Assembly (NCBI GenBank): GCA_022705045.1
Contig: JAKJFE010000008.1
Coordinates: forward strand, 1-40,579
Direction of reading: 5' to 3'
Origin: Pseudomonadota bacterium
GTDB lineage: Bacteria > Pseudomonadota > Gammaproteobacteria > Xanthomonadales > Ahniellaceae
Length of the DNA stretch: 40,579 nucleotides
Shown: positions 1-7,809 of the stretch, one piece after another
How positions within the stretch are numbered: position 1 is the first letter of the stretch
Layout of the letters: every line of letters begins with the position of its first letter
Program-made: the position numbers and the translations under genes
The notes under the pieces: model-generated
Database searches by the model: none
Told to the model about the DNA's origin: nothing
The model's input: only the letters and a program-made list of their open reading frames with translations

Positions 1-2
1 CC

Positions 3-629
3 CGCTACCACGGCCGCCTATGTGGCGGACTGGCGGATATCGCTGCCTTCAGCTTCTACGGCAACAAGCTGATCACGACCGGTGAAGGCGGGATGGTAGT
101 GACCCGGGACGCGGAGCTGGCCGGTCGCGTGCGCAGCCTGCGTGACATGGCACACGACCCAGCCAAGCGCTTCCGTCATCTGGAACTCGGCTTCAGCTAC
201 CGCATGGGCAGCCTGCAAGCCGCGCTCGGATTCGGCCAGTTGCAACATGTCGACGAATTGCTTGCGCGCAAACGACGGATGGCTGCGCACTACCGACATC
301 GTCTCGGCACGCATGCCTGTTTGCGATTACCCATCACCACGGCGTGGGCCGAGAACGTGCACTGGATGTTCGCGGTACTGCTCGAGCCGTCGGCCCGCCT
401 GACGCGCGACGAGTTCTGTGCCGCACTGCGGGCGCGCGGCATCGACACGCGCGACTTCTTCGTGCCCTGCAGTGCCCAGCCCTTCTTGCAGGCACACGTC
501 CGGTCTGGACAGGTCTTTCCGGTGGCGAACGACATTGCCGAGCGTGGCTGCTATCTGCCGTCCGGACTCGCCCTCAGCGCGGCGCAGATCGATGCCGTGG
601 CCGATGCGATCGACGAGGTCCTCGCTTGA
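3..629 (+). CDS. DegT/DnrJ/EryC1/StrS family sugar aminotransferase (5' truncated)
   Basis: This is the C-terminal part of a PLP-dependent sugar aminotransferase; the 5' end lies outside the window and the reading frame is open from base 3. The family transfers an amino group to a nucleotide-linked keto-sugar in the cytosol for O-antigen or capsule synthesis. The stretch FSFYGNKLITTGEGG, about 20 residues in, carries the lysine that forms the PLP Schiff base. YRMGSLQAALGFGQL and a C-terminal helix ending DAIDEVLA follow family pattern. The stop codon overlaps the TTG start of the glycosyltransferase at 626, so the two are probably cotranscribed. Which sugar it uses cannot be told from this fragment. 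Confidence 0.9.
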   Translation, partial: RYHGRLCGGLADIAAFSFYGNKLITTGEGGMVVTRDAELAGRVRSLRDMAHDPAKRFRHLELGFSYRMGSLQAALGFGQLQHVDELLARKRRMAAHYRHRLGTHACLRLPITTAWAENVHWMFAVLLEPSARLTRDEFCAALRARGIDTRDFFVPCSAQPFLQAHVRSGQVFPVANDIAERGCYLPSGLALSAAQIDAVADAIDEVLA

Positions 630-2827
630 GCTGGCGCTCGGTACTGCGTCCACTGGTGCGGGCGATCGAGTGGAGCCGCGTGCACCGTGTACTGGTCGCG
701 CCGCTCCTGCTGCTGCTATGGCGGTCGCGATCCCGACCCATGCATCCGGTGCGCATCGCACCGCTCGCGTGGGGGCGAGGCATCAGTATCGTCATTCCCG
801 AGCGCGGTGGCGGCGAGATGCTCGCTCGTTGCCTGGACAGTCTGGCGGCGGCGAGACGTCACGTCGACGAGCCGACCGAAGTCATCGTGATCGTGAATGG
901 CTCGGCGCGCGAAGACTACGCCGCGATGGCTGCGCGCCATCCGGATCTGATCTGGCAGTTCCATGAACGCCCGCTCGGCTTCACGCAAGCGGTGATTCAC
1001 GGTATCGCGCTGGCGAAGTTCGGCGGCGTTTATCTGTTGAACAACGACATGATTCTGGCGCCGCAAGCGCTTTCGGCGTTGCTGCCGGTACGGGCGCCGT
1101 ACGTGTTCGGCATTGCGTCGGAGATCGAATTCGAGGGAGAGCGCCGCCGCGAGGAAACCGGCTGGACGAGGATGCGCGTCGAGGATGGTCTCCCTAATCC
1201 TTACCATGAACCTCCCGAGGGACCGGTGCTGCGCGGAACGGTCTGGGCGGGAGCAGGATCGGCCTTGTTCCCACGCGACCTGCTTGCCAAGCTGATGCCG
1301 GGCAGTCTGGTGTTCGATCCGTTCTACTGGGAAGACGTCGACCTGGGCCTGCGCGCGTGGCGCATGGGATACGACAGTGTCGTCTGCCCGTCGTCAAAGG
1401 TGGTCCATGGGCACCGTGTGACCGTGCGTCGCTTCTATGCCGAGGCGGAAGTGCAGCGGGTGTTCGAGCGCAACCGGCTGCAATTGCTGCTCCGCCATCC
1501 TCTGGAAGAAGTGCGGCGCGGGGCGCTGGCGCGACGACTGCTGAATCTGTGCCCGCGTTCGATGCTCGAACTCATCCTGCCGAGCCGCCTGATGGCCTTC
1601 TGGCGAATCCGGCGCGAATTGCGCGCCGCGCCGGGTCTAGACCTTGACTACGCCGCGATGTCGACACAGGTGTGTCGGCCGCTGCAGGCGCGCCCTTGCA
1701 TCGTGATGGTGACGCCCTTCGCGATTTACCCGGCACGACATGGCGGCGCCGTGCGGACAATGCAACTCGCGCGCTCGCTGGCGGCGACATTCGAGATCAT
1801 CTTGCTCAGTGATGAGCGCGAGTTGTATTCAGACTGTGCGGCGTTGTTGGACACGCACTTCGCTTCGGTGCATCTGATCTCCGGTCGTCCTGACTTGCCG
1901 CCTGCACTTGGATCGGACCGCGTCCCGCGCATGCATAGCCATGCGCATCGCAAATTGCGCAGCGAGTTGCGCCGACTGATCGAAACGCGACGGCCGGTCG
2001 CGGTGATCGTGGAGCACATGGAGCTCGGTGCCTTGGTCGATGTGCCGACAATTCACAAGCCGGTTTGGCTGCTCAGCCTCCAAGACGTCTTGCTGCAGCC
2101 GGATGATCCGCGCGAGCAGGCGGCGGACCGTCATGAACTGGCATGCATGCGTCGATACGACGGTCTGATCGTCAGCTCCGCAGAGGATCAATTGCTGCTT
2201 GGATGCCTGTCCTCCTGTCTGGTCGCCAATGGCATCGACATCAGTCTGTCTGACGACTATGTGCCTTCGACCGGGAAACGCGCCATCCTCTTCGTGGGGC
2301 CATTTCGGGCGCCCATCAACTTCGAAGGCATCGTCGACTTCCTGAAGCGCGTCTATCCACGGTTGTTGTCCGATGTGGAAGGCGTATCGCTCACGATCGT
2401 GGGTGGCGTCGGCGCGCGTGCCCGGGTCGCGAACCTCGAGTGCTTTGCACATCCTTCGATCCAGCTGTTGGAACAAGTCGAGGACATGCCCGATCTCATT
2501 CGGGCGCATGCCGTCACCATCAATCCACAGGAGAGTCTGCGTGGTTCCAGTCTGAAGGTGATCGAATCACTGGCGGTGGGGCGCGTCTGTGTCAGCACGC
2601 GCGCTGGCGCTCGTGGTCATCTGGATGCCGGTTTCGACGCCTTGCTGGTTGCAGACGACGAGGTCGAATTCGCGCGCGTGCTGGCAGAGATCCTGCTCGA
2701 CGATGCGCGGCGAGTGCAGCTCGAGCGCCCTCAGTCTGATCGACTCGCGCCATATGACTGGTCCGCGCAGGGTCGACGACTGCGCGACTATCTCGGTCAT
2801 TGCATTGCGACCACCGACGCCACCTGA
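626..2827 (+). CDS. Two-domain glycosyltransferase (GT2 + GT4-like)
   Basis: A protein of about 733 residues that probably adds two sugars during surface-polysaccharide assembly at the cytosolic face of the membrane. The N-terminal half is a GT2/GT-A fold: ISIVIP near residue 54, the metal-site-like NND at 139-141, and WEDVDLGLR from about residue 235. From about residue 355 a second, GT4/GT-B-like domain starts (VMVTPFAIYPARHGG), with the late motif SSLKVIESLAVGRVCVSTRAGARGH. I chose the TTG at 626 because GAGG at 615-618 is well spaced and the codon overlaps the upstream TGA; an in-frame ATG at 740 would remove a hydrophobic N-terminal segment (LVAPLLLLLW). Substrates are unknown. Confidence 0.85.
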   Translation: MSWRSVLRPLVRAIEWSRVHRVLVAPLLLLLWRSRSRPMHPVRIAPLAWGRGISIVIPERGGGEMLARCLDSLAAARRHVDEPTEVIVIVNGSAREDYAAMAARHPDLIWQFHERPLGFTQAVIHGIALAKFGGVYLLNNDMILAPQALSALLPVRAPYVFGIASEIEFEGERRREETGWTRMRVEDGLPNPYHEPPEGPVLRGTVWAGAGSALFPRDLLAKLMPGSLVFDPFYWEDVDLGLRAWRMGYDSVVCPSSKVVHGHRVTVRRFYAEAEVQRVFERNRLQLLLRHPLEEVRRGALARRLLNLCPRSMLELILPSRLMAFWRIRRELRAAPGLDLDYAAMSTQVCRPLQARPCIVMVTPFAIYPARHGGAVRTMQLARSLAATFEIILLSDERELYSDCAALLDTHFASVHLISGRPDLPPALGSDRVPRMHSHAHRKLRSELRRLIETRRPVAVIVEHMELGALVDVPTIHKPVWLLSLQDVLLQPDDPREQAADRHELACMRRYDGLIVSSAEDQLLLGCLSSCLVANGIDISLSDDYVPSTGKRAILFVGPFRAPINFEGIVDFLKRVYPRLLSDVEGVSLTIVGGVGARARVANLECFAHPSIQLLEQVEDMPDLIRAHAVTINPQESLRGSSLKVIESLAVGRVCVSTRAGARGHLDAGFDALLVADDEVEFARVLAEILLDDARRVQLERPQSDRLAPYDWSAQGRRLRDYLGHCIATTDAT

Positions 2828-2870
2828 TCGCCAACGACGCCGCAGTGCCCAAGTTCCGGCGCCCCGCCTG

Positions 2871-3962
2871 TCAGCGTCCTGCCGAACGTCTTGCCTGCAC
2901 GGCCTCGGCCAGGCGATCGAGCAGGGCTTCGCTGTCGTTCCATCCGATGCAGGCATCGGTGATCGAGACGCCGTAACGCAGCGGCTGGCCGGGAGCGAGA
3001 TCCTGGCGGCCCTCGTTGATGTGGCTTTCGATCATCACGCCGACGACGCGGCGTTCGCCACCCGCGAGTTGCGCCGCGACATCGGCGCCGACGTCGATCT
3101 GGCGCGCGAACTGCTTGCTCGAGTTGGCATGCGAGAAGTCGATCATCACGCGCTCCGCCAGGCCTGATGTGGCGAGTTCGCCGCAGGCTGCGGCGACATG
3201 GGTGGCGTCGTAGTTCGGTTGTTTGCCGCCGCGGAGGATCAGGTGGCAGTCGCCATTGCCTTCGGTCGCGACGATCGCCGAATGGCCGCCTTTGGTCACC
3301 GACAGGAAGTGATGCGGCGCGGCCGCGGCCTTGATCGCATCGACCGCGATCTTGATGTTGCCGTCGGTGCCGTTCTTGAAGCCGACCGGGCATGACAGCC
3401 CCGACGCCAATTGGCGATGTGACTGGCTCTCGGTCGTGCGTGCGCCGATCGCGCCCCAGCTGATCAGGTCGGCGATGTATTGCGGCGAGATCAGGTCGAG
3501 GTATTCGGTCGCGGCCGGCAGGCCCATCTCGTTGATGTCGAGCAGCAGGCGTCGCGCGTGGCGCAGGCCGGTGTTGATGTCGAAGCTGTCGTCGAGATGC
3601 GGGTCGTTGATGAAGCCCTTCCAGCCCACGGTCGTGCGCGGCTTCTCGAAGTAAACGCGCATTACCACTTCGAGATCATTGCCGAGCCGCTCTCGCAGCT
3701 TTGTCAGGCGTTGCGCGTAGTCGAGCGCCGCCTCGGCGTCGTGGATCGAGCAAGGCCCGACCACGACCAGCAGGCGGTCGTCGTGGCCATCGAGGATGCC
3801 GTGGATGGCCCGGCGCGACGCCGATGCGGTTTCCGCCGCGCGCGGCGAACACGGGAATTCACGGATCAGGTGCGACGGTGGCGCCAGTTCGCGGATGGCG
3901 CGGACGCGCAGGTCGTCGGTGGCGGGGGCGGCGTGCGGCTGGACCAGTTTCAGGGACGTCAT
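2871..3962 (-). CDS. aroG: Class I DAHP synthase (3-deoxy-7-phosphoheptulonate synthase)
   Basis: This enzyme condenses phosphoenolpyruvate and erythrose 4-phosphate to DAHP, the committed step of the shikimate pathway, in the cytosol. The 363-residue product is close to the 350-residue E. coli AroG. It has the family marks GPCSIHD with metal-ligand Cys71, EKPRTTVGWKGFINDP, TKGGHSAIV and MIDFSHANSSKQ. The N-terminal RAIRELAPPSHL resembles the regulatory arm of the feedback-inhibited E. coli isoenzymes, but which aromatic amino acid inhibits this one cannot be read here. The start at 3962 has GAGGAA upstream. The frame stays open to 4106, but those codons run through the leader hairpin and are better read as regulatory RNA. 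Expression is probably attenuated (see 4002-4132). Confidence 0.95.
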   Translation of the reverse strand: MTSLKLVQPHAAPATDDLRVRAIRELAPPSHLIREFPCSPRAAETASASRRAIHGILDGHDDRLLVVVGPCSIHDAEAALDYAQRLTKLRERLGNDLEVVMRVYFEKPRTTVGWKGFINDPHLDDSFDINTGLRHARRLLLDINEMGLPAATEYLDLISPQYIADLISWGAIGARTTESQSHRQLASGLSCPVGFKNGTDGNIKIAVDAIKAAAAPHHFLSVTKGGHSAIVATEGNGDCHLILRGGKQPNYDATHVAAACGELATSGLAERVMIDFSHANSSKQFARQIDVGADVAAQLAGGERRVVGVMIESHINEGRQDLAPGQPLRYGVSITDACIGWNDSEALLDRLAEAVQARRSAGR

Positions 3963-4001
3963 GGCGGCTTCCTCGGGCTTGGATGTTTCCCGGCGGCCAT
4001 G

Positions 4002-4030
4002 AAAAAACCGCCAGGTTCGCTGGCGGTTTT
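4002..4030 (-). terminator. Attenuator hairpin in the aroG leader
   Basis: On the minus strand, perfectly complementary 11-bp arms (AAAACCGCCAG, 4030-4020, and CTGGCGGTTTT, 4014-4004) enclose a five-base loop, and the T run reaches 4002. This is a strong intrinsic terminator. It begins 21 bases after the leader-peptide stop codon and ends about 40 bases before the aroG start. A competing fold is visible: leader RNA at 4082-4077 (GGCGGU) can pair with 4027-4022 in the terminator's 5' arm, extended by 4075-4071 with 4036-4032. Confidence 0.85.
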
Positions 4031-4051
4031 CGAAGGTTCGGTCGTTTGCTG

Positions 4052-4132
4052 TTACACGCGCACCGGTCTGCCTTCCACCGCCCGAGGGCTGGGAAAGTAG
4101 TACCAATAAAAATAGGTCGCGGCGCGGTTCAT
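4052..4132 (-). CDS. aroG leader peptide rich in aromatic residues
   Basis: A 26-codon ORF upstream of aroG. Residues 6-13 read TYFYWYYF, so seven consecutive codons call for Tyr, Phe or Trp, followed by a short basic and proline-containing tail and TAA. By analogy with trp and phe leader peptides, a ribosome stalled on these codons when charged aromatic tRNAs run low would free the RNA at 4082-4071 to pair with the terminator's 5' arm and allow readthrough into aroG. No strong ribosome-binding site is visible: TTAGG and GAG lie upstream, and a weak -10-like TTAGGT sits eight bases before the ATG. The peptide itself probably has no other function. Confidence 0.8.
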   Translation of the reverse strand: MNRAATYFYWYYFPSPRAVEGRPVRV

Positions 4133-4186
4133 GGGCTCGAACCTAACAGCAGGCTGCGCGGGCATGCAAGTCGACTCGACCAAGGT

Positions 4187-5194
4187 CTACAGCCATTTCG
4201 CCCGCTTCAGGATCACGTAGACGACGCCGATGACGGCGGCGGTGACACCGATGAAGGCGAAGTAGCTGTGTTCGCCGGGCAGTTCCGGCATGTGCTTGAA
4301 GTTCATGCCGTACCAGCTGGCCATCAGGGTCGGGACCGCGAGCAGGCCGGCCCAGCCGGCGAGGCGCTTGACGACTTCGTTCTGGCCGACCGAGACCATG
4401 GCGAGCGAGACTGACATCGCCGCGGTCAGCATTTCGCTCATGGTGTCGCAGGCTTCCTTGACGCGCACGGCGTGGTCGAACACGTCGCGCAGGTACAGGC
4501 GCACTTCCTCGCGGATCATGGTCGGGTGGAAGCGCATCAGCTGGTTCAGGATGTCCTGCAATGGTGCAACCGCGAGGCGCAGCGTCACCAGTTCCTTCTT
4601 CAGCTGGTACAGGCGCTCGATGGTTTCGCGCTTGTAGCTGGATTCGAAGATGTCGCTTTCCAGTTCGGTCAGTTCGTCCTGGAACGAACGCACGATCGGG
4701 AAGAAGTTGTCGACGATGTAGTCCATCACCGCGTACAGGCCATAACTCGGGCCAAGCGCCAGCAGTTCCGGTTCCTTTTCGCAGCGCGCGCGCGCCGGCG
4801 AATAACTCAGCGACGCGCCGTGGCGCACCGTCAGCAGGTAGCGCGGGCCAAGGAAGATGTGGGTTTCGCCGAACTCGATCTTGCCGCCGACGAACTGCGC
4901 GGTGTGCAGCACGATGAACAGCGAATCGCCGTAGACCTCGATTTTCGGGCGCTGGTGCGCGTGGTGCGCGTCCTCGACGGCGAGGTCGTGCAGGCAGAAT
5001 TCCTCCTGCAGTTTCTCCAGCAGCGGTTCGTCGGGTTCGTGCAGGCCGACCCAGACGAAGGTGTCGGGTTGCTCCAGCACGTCGCTGATCTGGTCCAGAG
5101 TGATGTCGGGCAGGCGCTTGCCATCGGCCGCGTAGGCGACGCTGTTGATGACCATCGGCGGCTTGGCGGGCGTGACTTCGACCGACAGGTTCAT
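4187..5194 (-). CDS. corA: CorA-type magnesium/cobalt transporter
   Basis: An inner-membrane pentameric channel for Mg2+, also passing Co2+ and Ni2+. The 335-residue length is usual. A long acidic and helical cytosolic domain (for example ELESDIFESSYKRETIERLYQLKKEL) is followed by two C-terminal membrane segments. The diagnostic YGMNF ends the first, with GMN at 296-298. The second (FAFIGVTAAVIGVVYVIL) is followed by the basic KRAKW tail. The start at 5194 is the first ATG of the conserved reading frame. It lies 54 bases after the DUF4105 gene on the same strand, with corC beyond, so the group may serve divalent-cation handling. Confidence 0.95.
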   Translation of the reverse strand: MNLSVEVTPAKPPMVINSVAYAADGKRLPDITLDQISDVLEQPDTFVWVGLHEPDEPLLEKLQEEFCLHDLAVEDAHHAHQRPKIEVYGDSLFIVLHTAQFVGGKIEFGETHIFLGPRYLLTVRHGASLSYSPARARCEKEPELLALGPSYGLYAVMDYIVDNFFPIVRSFQDELTELESDIFESSYKRETIERLYQLKKELVTLRLAVAPLQDILNQLMRFHPTMIREEVRLYLRDVFDHAVRVKEACDTMSEMLTAAMSVSLAMVSVGQNEVVKRLAGWAGLLAVPTLMASWYGMNFKHMPELPGEHSYFAFIGVTAAVIGVVYVILKRAKWL

Positions 5195-5221
5195 GCGCGT
5201 GCTCCAGGGACGCGCGATGAT

Positions 5222-5239
5222 GCCCGCGGTGTCGCGGGC
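5222..5239 (-). other. GC hairpin between the DUF4105 gene and corA
   Basis: A perfect inverted repeat, GCCCGCG and CGCGGGC, with a four-base loop in the 54-base spacer. There is no T run, so it is not a convincing intrinsic terminator. It could stabilise an mRNA end or partly separate expression of corA from the upstream gene. Confidence 0.3.
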
Positions 5240-5248
5240 GTGGCAATG

Positions 5249-6472
5249 TCAATCGGTGCGCGCGGCGAACCAGAACCGCCAGGCGAGCACCAGCTGCAGC
5301 GGCAGGATCAGGGCGAACCAGTGGGCATTGGCCTGCTGCGTGCCGGGCAAGGTCAGCCAGGCGAGACCGAGCAGGGCGATGACGGCGACGGCGACGGCGG
5401 TCCAGCGCGAGGCCGTTCCGGGCGCGGCATCGGGTTTGCGCCAGCACCACAGCGGCCACACCAGCAACAGCGCGAGCGGGCTGAACAGCACCAGGTTGAG
5501 GTTGGCGTAGGCGATGGCGTGGTCGGTGAAGCCCCAGAGTCCGGCGAGCACCAGGCCGCCGAGTCCGAGCAGCAACGCGACCAGCGACAGCAACGATGCG
5601 CCAAGCGTGCGCGCGGCACCCGCTCGGGCGCGCAAGGTCGCGACGGCCAGCACGGCCAACGCCAGGCCCGCGATGGCGAACAGCCACAACCAGTTCGGCT
5701 GCGGCGACACCGCATCGGTGAGCCGACCGTCGTAGGCCGTCCATTCGCGCGCGACCAGGGGTTGTTCAACGCCGTGTTCATCGATCACGCGCATCTCGCG
5801 CACCAGGTCGCGCACGCGCAGCGGCAGGAACATCTCGTCCCAGAAGCTGAGCTTGCGATCCGCCACCGGGCCGATGCCGAGGTCGATGCCGACGGCGAGC
5901 CAGGGCTCAGGTCGCGCATACGCCATCGCCAGTGAACGATAGGTTTCGCCGCGGGCACGTGCGCTCATCGTCTCTTTCAGATCGCCTTCGAGCACCGCGT
6001 CGAGCACGTCGCGGACCTTCGTCGAGCAGTTCTGCGCGAAGTAGTCGTAGCGGTATTCGGCGTTCTCGGGCAACGCGTTCTGGCCGAGCATTTCCGCGAC
6101 CGCATAACGCTGCTCAGGACGCAGGTTGAGTTCCTGCACCCAGACGCTGCGGCCTTCGCTGGCATAGTTCTCGAGGTCCAGTTGCGGCGGGAACACCGCC
6201 AACCGATACAGCATGCGGCCCTGCACGAAGTTCAGCAGGAAATTCTTCTGCTCGAAATCGAAGATGCCGAAGTTGTACAGGCGGGCATCGCCGGTCACGG
6301 TGTTCTCGACCAGAATGGCGTTGTGGCCGAAACGCTGCCAGTAGATCTCGCCGGGCGCGGCGGTGACGAGGGCGATGCGGAAGGCTGCGCCGCTGTCGCG
6401 GTCGATCGTCTGCGCCTGCGCGCCCGCGGCGGCCAACGCGATCAGCATCAGCAACGCCCGAATCAGCTTCAC
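5249..6472 (-). CDS. DUF4105 (Lnb N-terminal periplasmic domain) membrane protein
   Basis: A 407-residue exported membrane protein of unknown biochemical role. A signal peptide (LIRALLMLIALAAAGAQAQ) leads into a DUF4105 domain with YWQRFGHNAILVEN, LYNFGIFDFEQKNF, RYDYFAQNCSTKVRDVLD and the later SFWDEMFLPLRVRDLVREM. The conserved His, Asn and Cys residues hint at a papain-like fold. The C-terminal third holds four or so hydrophobic stretches consistent with membrane helices (WLWLFAIAGLALAVLAVATL and beyond). Related domains occur in the lipoprotein intramolecular transacylase Lnb, but no substrate can be assigned here. Its ATG overlaps the corC stop (ATGA at 6469-6472), indicating translational coupling. 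Confidence 0.85.
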   Translation of the reverse strand: MKLIRALLMLIALAAAGAQAQTIDRDSGAAFRIALVTAAPGEIYWQRFGHNAILVENTVTGDARLYNFGIFDFEQKNFLLNFVQGRMLYRLAVFPPQLDLENYASEGRSVWVQELNLRPEQRYAVAEMLGQNALPENAEYRYDYFAQNCSTKVRDVLDAVLEGDLKETMSARARGETYRSLAMAYARPEPWLAVGIDLGIGPVADRKLSFWDEMFLPLRVRDLVREMRVIDEHGVEQPLVAREWTAYDGRLTDAVSPQPNWLWLFAIAGLALAVLAVATLRARAGAARTLGASLLSLVALLLGLGGLVLAGLWGFTDHAIAYANLNLVLFSPLALLLVWPLWCWRKPDAAPGTASRWTAVAVAVIALLGLAWLTLPGTQQANAHWFALILPLQLVLAWRFWFAARTD

Positions 6473-7320
6473 GCGGTTTCCGTGGTCACGGTGAACTGGT
6501 GCACGCGGCGGGCGTCGGCCTTGGCGACGTGGAAACGGAAGCGCCCAAGCGCGATGTCTTCGCCGATTTCGGGCAAGTGCCCGAATGCGGCCGTGACCAG
6601 TCCGCCGACGGTGTCGTATTCCTCGTCCGAGAACTCGGCACCGAAGGCGCTGTTGAACTCGGCGATCGGCGTCAGTGCGCTGATGCTGTGGCGGCCGTCG
6701 GCGAGCAGTCGGACCTGCGCGTCAGGATTGCTCTCGTCGTCGTGTTCGTCGTCGATGTCGCCGACGATCTCCTCGAGCACGTCCTCGATGGTGACGAGGC
6801 CGGCGACACCGCCGTATTCGTCGACGACCACGGCGAGGTGATGGCGCGAGGAGCGGAACTCGCGCAGCAGCACGTTCAGGCGTTTCGATTCGGGAATCAG
6901 GCGTACCGGGCGGATCAGGCCACGGATTTCGCAGGGCCGCTCCGGCTGCGCCAGACACTTCAGCAAGTCTTTCGCGAGCAGGGTGCCGATGATCTCGTCG
7001 CGGTCCTCGCCCGTCACCGGAAAGCGCGAGTGGCCGGATTCGATGACGATGGCGAGGATGTCCGCCAGCGTGCCGTCGACCGGGACCGACACCATCTGCG
7101 CACGCGGCACCATCACGTCCGAGACCTGCTTGTCGGTGACGCCGATGGCGCCCTCGATCATGGTCAGGGTTTCGGCGCTGAGCAGGCCGTTGTTCTTCGC
7201 ATTGCGCAACTCTTCGAGGAGTTCCTCGCGGTTGCGCGGCTCGCCGGAGAGCATCTGCCCGAGCCGGTCGAGCCAGGAGCGCGCCGGCGGCGCGCTGCTA
7301 CTGGGCGGTTCGTCGTTCAT
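6469..7320 (-). CDS. corC: CorC/HlyC-family CBS-domain protein
   Basis: A 283-residue soluble protein of the CorC (YbeX) family, linked genetically to Mg2+/Co2+ efflux together with CorA and possibly to ribosome or RNA maturation. It has the linker motif VMVPRAQM (69-76), a CBS pair over about residues 70-190 (HSRFPVTGEDRDEIIGTLLAKDLL; HLAVVVDEYGGVAGLVTIEDVLEEIVGDI) and a C-terminal CorC_HlyC transporter-associated domain (SDEEYDTVGGLVTAAFGHLPEIGE). No membrane segment is present, as in E. coli CorC. I chose the ATG at 7320 because homologues start just before this region. The frame continues upstream to 7404 but encodes nothing family-like. Confidence 0.9.
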   Translation of the reverse strand: MNDEPPSSSAPPARSWLDRLGQMLSGEPRNREELLEELRNAKNNGLLSAETLTMIEGAIGVTDKQVSDVMVPRAQMVSVPVDGTLADILAIVIESGHSRFPVTGEDRDEIIGTLLAKDLLKCLAQPERPCEIRGLIRPVRLIPESKRLNVLLREFRSSRHHLAVVVDEYGGVAGLVTIEDVLEEIVGDIDDEHDDESNPDAQVRLLADGRHSISALTPIAEFNSAFGAEFSDEEYDTVGGLVTAAFGHLPEIGEDIALGRFRFHVAKADARRVHQFTVTTETA

Positions 7321-7360
7321 TCCCGAGGGATACGTCGCCTGTGGGTCCAGGCGGGCGAAC

Positions 7361-7366
7361 AGTGTA
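7361..7366 (-). promoter_or_regulatory. Possible -10 element for corC
   Basis: TACACT on the minus strand, about 40 bases before the corC start, with no clear -35 partner. The same -10 variant lies upstream of kup. Confidence 0.3.
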
Positions 7367-7396
7367 GCGGCAAATGTCCCGGGGCCGGCCCGAATC

Positions 7397-7430
7397 CGTG
7401 TCAACCGGCGCGGACACGCTGCGTTATGCT
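7397..7430 (+). promoter_or_regulatory. Promoter and dyad upstream of the small exported protein
   Basis: TATGCT at 7425-7430 is a good -10. Just upstream, CGTGTC (7397-7402) and GACACG (7413-7418) form a 6-10-6 inverted repeat covering the -35 position, where no consensus -35 is seen. The dyad could be an operator for an unidentified regulator. Confidence 0.35.
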
Positions 7431-7463
7431 CAGCACGCGATCCCGCGTGACGGAGACAAGTCC

Positions 7464-7772
7464 ATGAACAAGTTGATGTTTGCTCTCGTACTCGGCGCGT
7501 CGTCGGCCGTGGCTGTCGCAGGTACGCCGGTGGCTGACCAGCGCCAGCAGAACCAGGAAGAGCGCATCGAACAGGGCGAGGCCTCCGGCGAGCTGACGAA
7601 GCGCGAGGAAGCGCGCCTCGACGCCCAGCAGGATCGCATCGAGAACAAGGAAGAACGCTTCAAGTCCGATGGCGTCGTGACCAAGAGCGAGCGCGTGCGC
7701 CTGCAGCGATCCGAGAATCGGGCCAGCCGCAACATCGCCAGGCAGAAACACGATCGCCAGGACCGCGACTGA
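7464..7772 (+). CDS. Small exported charged helical repeat protein
   Basis: A 102-residue protein of unknown function. The first 19-20 residues form a signal peptide (KLMFALVLGASSAVAVAG). The mature part is almost all charged helix with an internal duplication: RIEQGEASGELTKREEARLDAQQ is echoed by ERFKSDGVVTKSERVRLQRS, each unit having a turn (S/D-G-x-L/V-T-K) followed by an E-x-x-R-L helix. Similar short periplasmic proteins ending in KHDRQ are common in Proteobacteria, from memory. The SDGVVT turn is reminiscent of half an EF-hand, but the ligand set is incomplete. A GGAG sits ahead of the ATG. Confidence 0.75.
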   Translation: MNKLMFALVLGASSAVAVAGTPVADQRQQNQEERIEQGEASGELTKREEARLDAQQDRIENKEERFKSDGVVTKSERVRLQRSENRASRNIARQKHDRQDRD

Positions 7773-7778
7773 TCGCGG

Positions 7779-7809
7779 CGGCGACGGCGTTCAGTCCTCG
7801 CCGTCGCCG
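7779..7809. terminator. GC-rich hairpin between convergent genes
   Basis: Perfect 11-bp arms CGGCGACGGCG and CGCCGTCGCCG with a nine-base loop lie between the small exported protein and the convergent response regulator, running into the regulator's last codons. No T run is present on either strand, so termination is only a possibility suggested by position. Confidence 0.35.

Noticed and set aside
2828..2870. Terminator between the convergent glycosyltransferase and aroG
   Set aside because: The 43-base gap shows no convincing stem or T run on either strand.
3963..4106. Longer N-terminus for DAHP synthase
   Set aside because: The extra codons read through the terminator hairpin and have no family similarity. 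The start at 3962 has GAGGAA.
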